Origin: Calditrichota bacterium
GTDB lineage: Bacteria; Electryoneota; RPQS01
NCBI GenBank assembly: GCA_020057985.1
Contig: JAGVEU010000299.1
Coordinates: 1 to 8,642 of the forward strand
DNA: 8,642 nucleotides
Direction: 5' to 3'
Below, in pieces: positions 7,801-8,642 of the stretch. The notes beneath the pieces were generated by a model that searched no databases, was not told where the DNA came from, and saw only the letters and a program-made list of their open reading frames with translations. A program made the translations under genes and the position numbers. Numbering within the stretch: position 1 is the stretch's first letter; each line of letters starts with the position of its first letter.

Positions 7801-8206
7801 CCGACTTGTCCGCCCGACCTCCCTCCTTGTACTTCTTGCGAGACTCCTCAACAAACAGGTTTCTGCGATCTGTGCTCAGGCGAAGCTCTTTGTACTCGTC
7901 ATACAGCAAAACCGTAGGCTGCAACAAGTTGGTGGACTTAATCCTCTGCACCAACCGCACGGTGGTGAGGGTGGTATCGAAAATCGCACCTTGCTCAAGC
8001 GTCGTCGCTGGATTCTTCAGAATGGCCCGATCCTGAAAAGCAGAAATTCCTTTGGGGAGCCGGACCAGCAGGAAATTGCTGCTGAGGCTATCCACAAAGG
8101 AACAACGAAAACCCACCCTCGCCTGAGCGGGAGCCCAAACAACGAGGCAGGCCAAAAAGGCGTATGACGCTAAGAGTCTTGTCCGGTTACTCTGGCCGAT
8201 GGACAT
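1865..8206 (-). CDS. sprA: SprA/Sov-family T9SS outer-membrane translocon
   Basis: A 2113-residue protein of the SprA (Sov) family, the giant single-chain beta-barrel through which T9SS cargo crosses the outer membrane. A signal peptide is clear: basic start, hydrophobic LLASYAFLACLVVWA, and AQA before a cleavage point after residue 29. Family hallmarks are visible. About 155-290 carries the N-terminal SprA motif (GNIGITGNIRRQ, a VKVDQNSESLFDFQNS strand, VEAGNVQL, GLFGLKTQ). About 780-1120 holds a second such region with KIEAEMAKVFPNPN, DDFEGSRRATPLG, a D/N-rich stretch with PDTEDLNDNDFLD, and YFSFNIELNENSPY. From about 1380 to the end, alternating amphipathic strands fit barrel wall. Bacteroidota homologues are about 2,400-2,500 residues, so this is a compact form. 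The start is firm: an in-frame TAG immediately precedes the ATG. No Shine-Dalgarno sequence is visible. The chain ends NIAIRG, lacking a terminal aromatic. A Gly/Arg-rich insert lies at 1711-1753. No T9SS partner genes flank it. Confidence 0.93.
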   Translation of the reverse strand: MSIGQSNRTRLLASYAFLACLVVWAPAQARVGFRCSFVDSLSSNFLLVRLPKGISAFQDRAILKNPATTLEQGAIFDTTLTTVRLVQRIKSTNLLQPTVLLYDEYKELRLSTDRRNLFVEESRKKYKEGGRADKSGEGIAIDVPFKIKSKTFKRLFGGDNIGLRVSGNIGITGNIRRQKFDQLQTANQQNANTSFEINMTQQFSISGKVGQKVEVKVDQNSESLFDFQNSIRLTYTGDDDEIVQKVEAGNVQLNLGTKLATFSGKNTGLFGLKTQLKMGALSLTGIASLERGQKNRKSPNKDLQRQQFDEKAFLQGVYFWITSNHVDITDTVNGTPRRREALDFRENYRRYSNRQHVTLGQPGYAISDNGIEVYVTIGANASPTETEIFGPAAAIQFISSLADTQNFPQDQNHVTGVWKRLNKGTDYDVEPQLGYIRLKQPVRSDQALACAFKTDSGGTFGTLQATLNNLALVLLKPPNPQPTDSTWNLMFRHVYSLRATNLDPSNFKLTIIRASSANAGRVEETSPPGQNVSYLQFFDFDREGQQGAPGADGLVDNVPAIIRYDLGELHFLDLTPFNPSGYEDPPGNSIAPWPLATLEQETGDSTGFRAPYLYTTIPTQHNSQGSRWTFKTEYKGSTTEFNLGYLILEGSEEVTLNGAKLTKGIDYTVDYSSGQLKILNEAAKAPGANLEITYESGQAFQLDKKTLLGARAEYELWDNSYIGGMLLYLNEKTLEKRVRIGNEPLRNSLYDLNTSLTFKPYFLTTMVDKVPLITTNSPSELKIEAEMAKVFPNPNSLENPRTGDYNGLADLDDFEGSRRATPLGMLRRMWTVSSIPEDDQIEMLRGRLRWWNPNTREQVPVKEVFPEREVNSQVANTLQSLVLEFTPDSSHDDPDSTWHKERSWGGVMRYLGEAYSDQSRAQFLEFWIKLPPTPEGRLVVDLGEISEDALPNGLMNSEDRPNSGQSTPSQQREYGNGLLDGSDEDTGLDGQRGADPTDSAEWNGPTRPRVPSYDDWAHASNSSDFRDVNGTENSRNDEGGTFPDTEDLNDNDFLDIANRYFSFNIELNENSPYIVGGQDNVKRWRLFRIPLNATDTTLRREVHGPDLTSIRWARLYMTGVTKPTKLEIVQMDIVSNEWLPSFMWQASSGSADTTEYVSLAVINNHENPGYVSPPGVEGDIDPITNIRKREQSLVLHINQLGAPAPDSFFVAKNLYQDISLLEYRRLKMFVHGGSVDASLFPTGKYQFVLRLGQNISSLHNNYYDIELDVKPGWHPDNVINVAMNDLSNLFILRGIALSQVDSDQQQQLRTGRFAWASDTTQFGDSLVIQGNPSLSHVGFMALGIRKTQKYSSSGRDDEIWVDELRVSDIYKDPGTAADVSVSLKLADLATINTGYTTRDADFHNVNTRIGDQASRETKRAGINLALDKFYVGKWGVSLPVTFNYTETNSTPKFIPQTDTRITAETAPDSVKSVQKSYTYTTSFRKTGNSKNPFVRWTVEKLNADYNFNHDEGHDFSTVRRESETSGAGLGYNFPTAKGRGVPFIWWVKHVPVLKILGNPKFYFKPTKLQVQAHGDKRNSYTEQRTGRQDSTGHAINQITESRTFTTSRTLATGFAPFAPINIDFNRTHRGNLASGDWAKLLQYDFGRTSDVQQTVTNTYSPEFFSWLKPTANYTATYGWNWQNIQRTNGQAISNQRNFGVDTQLDFRSILGGGGAERGRSGRDEAGRSGGGRDRAQGERGDERARDERDGRGKEAKTDTTAADTSKAAAPKTPAKSPLATLFSFLSPLKKALTKLDPIAISYDNTAGHQQSGLYGQAKIPYQLGFTMDPGLGIASDTTSGGYTTQPQRRKGQDITARSGVRILQNVKATFNHTYRTAENISTTSTGNKEQTMFWLGKKAADLKAYPFVDVSLDWSGLEKMKFLDKVASSVTVTSGLANKVKENWTGSSANTQSREYTRQWNPLLGVNFSWKGNIESQLRYMSSRTFVNGVALGNKNRNTEQTAQATVSYSIRTGLKIPLLFMRAIRLQNQTTFSLNFDYTTSKQEQTDQPDSETYAVRAAQSSWSVQPRMTYSFSSAVQGEAHLKLQQTKNDVTDSKSRLFEFGIQVNIAIRG
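2876..3076 (-). other. Gly/Arg/Asp/Glu-rich low-complexity insert within SprA (residues 1711-1777)
   Basis: Residues 1711-1753 consist almost wholly of Gly, Arg, Asp and Glu: by count 14 Gly, 11 Arg and 10 acidic in 43 residues, in loose units such as GRSGRDEAG, GRSGGGRDR and DERARDERDGRG. It includes an RGD triplet (1739-1741). A Thr/Ala/Lys/Pro-rich tail follows to about 1777. The segment separates two barrel-like strands and is presumably a disordered loop. SprA proteins often have a variable charged linker near here, but this composition is extreme. Confidence 0.8.
5042..5359 (-). other. Asp/Asn-rich segment of SprA (residues 950-1055)
   Basis: The segment holds closely spaced Asp, Asn and Gly motifs: GSDEDTGLDG, then INGTE-like VNGTENSRNDEGG, then PDTEDLNDNDFLD. 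Similar patterns occur in SprA homologues at this point, and the spacing resembles calcium-binding D-x-D-x-D loops. Metal binding is an inference. Confidence 0.55.
8120..8206 (-). other. Signal peptide of SprA (residues 1-29)
   Basis: The n-region is MSIGQSNRTR with two Arg, followed by a hydrophobic core of about 15 residues. An Ala-Gln-Ala triplet at 27-29 fits signal peptidase I cleavage before R30. C20 sits inside the hydrophobic core without a lipobox after it, so lipoprotein processing is not indicated. Confidence 0.8.
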
Positions 8207-8263
8207 CTAATTTACGGAAATCCGCACAATAAGTCTCGTGTTATTGCAAACTTCGACCGGCAA

Positions 8264-8290
8264 GGGATCGAGCCTGCGCTCCCTTTCGGG
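8264..8290 (-). promoter_or_regulatory. Possible structured element in the sprA 5' leader
   Basis: About 60-80 bases upstream of the sprA start, two helices compete for the same GGG (8281-8283 on the minus strand). One is a CCC-GAAA-GGG tetraloop hairpin (8281-8290). The other pairs GAGC with GCTC (8270-8273, 8278-8281), extended by GG/CC across a bulge. The exclusive arrangement could act as a switch, but stems are only 3-6 bp and I recognise no known riboswitch class. Confidence 0.25.
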
Positions 8291-8366
8291 GCTAAACTAA
8301 AAACGGGTTAACCGATTGCTAACGTCCACGTCCTCCAGAACTTAACCGAAGACCTAATGATTTCTC

Positions 8367-8395
8367 AACTTAGCAATTTCTCCCCAAAATTGCAA
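8367..8395 (-). promoter_or_regulatory. Candidate sigma70-type promoter for sprA
   Basis: The minus strand has TTGCAA (8390-8395, four of six bases matching TTGACA), exactly 17 bp, then TAAGTT (8367-8372, TAnnnT). Transcription would start near 8360, giving a leader of about 150 nt. The Bacteroidota-type TAnnTTTG -7 element is not apparent. The -35 overlaps the edge of a direct repeat (8393-8423), consistent with activator control. Confidence 0.45.
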
Positions 8396-8423
8396 GCGAA
8401 AGTTTAGAGAGAACAAGCGAAAG
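8393..8423. repeat. Pair of 10-bp direct repeats, 21-bp period, at the sprA -35
   Basis: CAAGCGAAAG occurs perfectly at 8393-8402 and 8414-8423. The 21-bp spacing is two helical turns, placing both copies on one DNA face just upstream of the candidate -35. The layout is that of a binding site for a dimeric or tandem-binding activator. No regulator family can be named from it. Confidence 0.6.
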
Positions 8424-8434
8424 CCGCGACGCGG
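8424..8434. repeat. CCGCG-A-CGCGG inverted repeat
   Basis: A perfect 5-bp inverted repeat around one base, starting directly after the second CAAGCGAAAG copy. It may extend the operator-like cluster upstream of the sprA promoter. Confidence 0.4.
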
Positions 8435-8519
8435 AGTATTGCAAATGCTTCCTGTGCAGATACCGGAAAACAACCTGAAGTCATTTTGGAATGGCTGCTG
8501 ATTGTGTTTCTTAGTCACT

Positions 8520-8535
8520 TACCCCCATACCCCCA
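8520..8535. repeat. TACCCCCA 8-bp tandem repeat
   Basis: Two perfect adjacent copies (8520-8527, 8528-8535). The minus strand carries two five-G runs three bases apart. Two runs alone cannot form an intramolecular G-quadruplex. Confidence 0.6.
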
Positions 8536-8542
8536 CGCGAGC

Positions 8543-8552
8543 ACAGTACTGT
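8543..8552. promoter_or_regulatory. ACAGTACTGT perfect palindrome
   Basis: A 10-bp perfect palindrome lying nine bases from the next inverted repeat (8562-8580), about 150 bp upstream of the candidate sprA -35. It could be an operator half of a compound site; the regulator is unknown. Confidence 0.35.
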
Positions 8553-8561
8553 CTCAATGAT

Positions 8562-8580
8562 TTGTGAAGTGGTTTCACAA
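8562..8580. promoter_or_regulatory. TTGTGAA-N5-TTCACAA inverted repeat
   Basis: A perfect 7-bp inverted repeat around five bases. The core TGTGA/TCACA resembles half-sites of CRP-family regulators, but the gap is seven bases where classic CRP sites have six. As RNA it would form a 7-bp stem and could equally be a weak terminator for a minus-strand gene beyond the edge; no long U-run follows. Confidence 0.4.
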
Positions 8581-8642
8581 GGATTTTGCCTGCGGGATCG
8601 GTTGCTTGGAGCCGACCCAAACTGCCGACAAAACAGAAAACA

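Larger units (their letters stand above)
8207..8642. other. 436-bp gene-free region upstream of sprA
   Basis: No supportable gene lies here. Short frames exist on both strands. One plus-strand frame opens at 8557 and one or two minus-strand frames enter from the edge and stop near 8511-8523; none has a recognisable product. The region holds the promoter, repeats and palindromes listed separately. TATTGCAAA occurs twice (8242-8250, 8437-8445), and GGTTAACC is a palindrome at 8306-8313. Confidence 0.7.

Noticed and set aside
7661..8167. 168-codon plus-strand frame opposite the sprA 5' end
   Set aside because: It is antisense to the signal peptide and first SprA domain; no ribosome binding site or recognisable motif.
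8264..8300. Cyclic-di-GMP-I (GEMM) riboswitch in the sprA leader
   Set aside because: A GAAA tetraloop and an AGCGCAGGC segment are vaguely similar, but the conserved 5' strand and second stem of that class are missing.
8520..8535. G-quadruplex on the minus strand
   Set aside because: Only two G runs are present within reach; four are needed.
8557..8642. Plus-strand frame MICEVVSQGF... open to the right edge
   Set aside because: 28 codons, no ribosome binding site, no recognisable content, and it overlaps a perfect inverted repeat.
8511..8642. Minus-strand frames entering from the right edge as a possible upstream gene end
   Set aside because: More than one frame is open for about 40 codons, none has a recognisable C-terminus, and choosing one is not supported.

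Overview
The window looks like chromosomal DNA from an uncultured or little-studied member of the Fibrobacteres-Chlorobi-Bacteroidetes (FCB) superphylum. The argument rests on one gene: a 2113-residue SprA/Sov-family protein, the outer-membrane translocon of the type IX secretion system (T9SS), a system known from Bacteroidota and related FCB phyla. The balanced base composition and the mix of Shine-Dalgarno-led and leaderless-looking starts would suit a non-Bacteroidota FCB lineage, but the phylum cannot be fixed from this sequence. All convincing genes are on the minus strand, so they are read from high to low coordinates.

Layout in transcription order. (1) 8642-8207 is a gene-free region of about 436 bp. 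It holds a plausible sigma70-type promoter (-35 at 8390-8395, -10 at 8367-8372), a pair of 10-bp direct repeats 21 bp apart that abut the -35, several short palindromes, an 8-bp tandem repeat, and a possibly structured leader of about 150 nt. (2) 8206-1865 is sprA, which fills nearly three quarters of the window. (3) 1864-1776 is an 89-bp spacer with a purine-rich 7-bp tandem repeat (on the transcribed strand) and a weak hairpin. (4) 1775-519 encodes a DUF438 / hemerythrin-like HHE / PAS protein. (5) 526-20 encodes a DUF1858-DUF2249 protein whose start overlaps the end of the previous gene by 8 bp. (6) An ATG directly abuts that gene's stop at 19, suggesting a third cistron that leaves the window.

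Functionally there are two units. sprA is the secretion pore through which C-terminal-domain-tagged proteins cross the outer membrane; none of its usual partners (PorV, PorU, the GldKLMN/PorKLMN proteins) is next to it. The DUF438-HHE-PAS and DUF1858-DUF2249 genes look translationally coupled. Their domains suggest a cytoplasmic module that senses or responds to oxygen, nitric oxide or redox state through a di-iron site and a PAS pocket. Nothing in the sequence ties this module to secretion beyond adjacency and shared strand. I see no tRNA, rRNA, CRISPR array, insertion sequence or phage gene.
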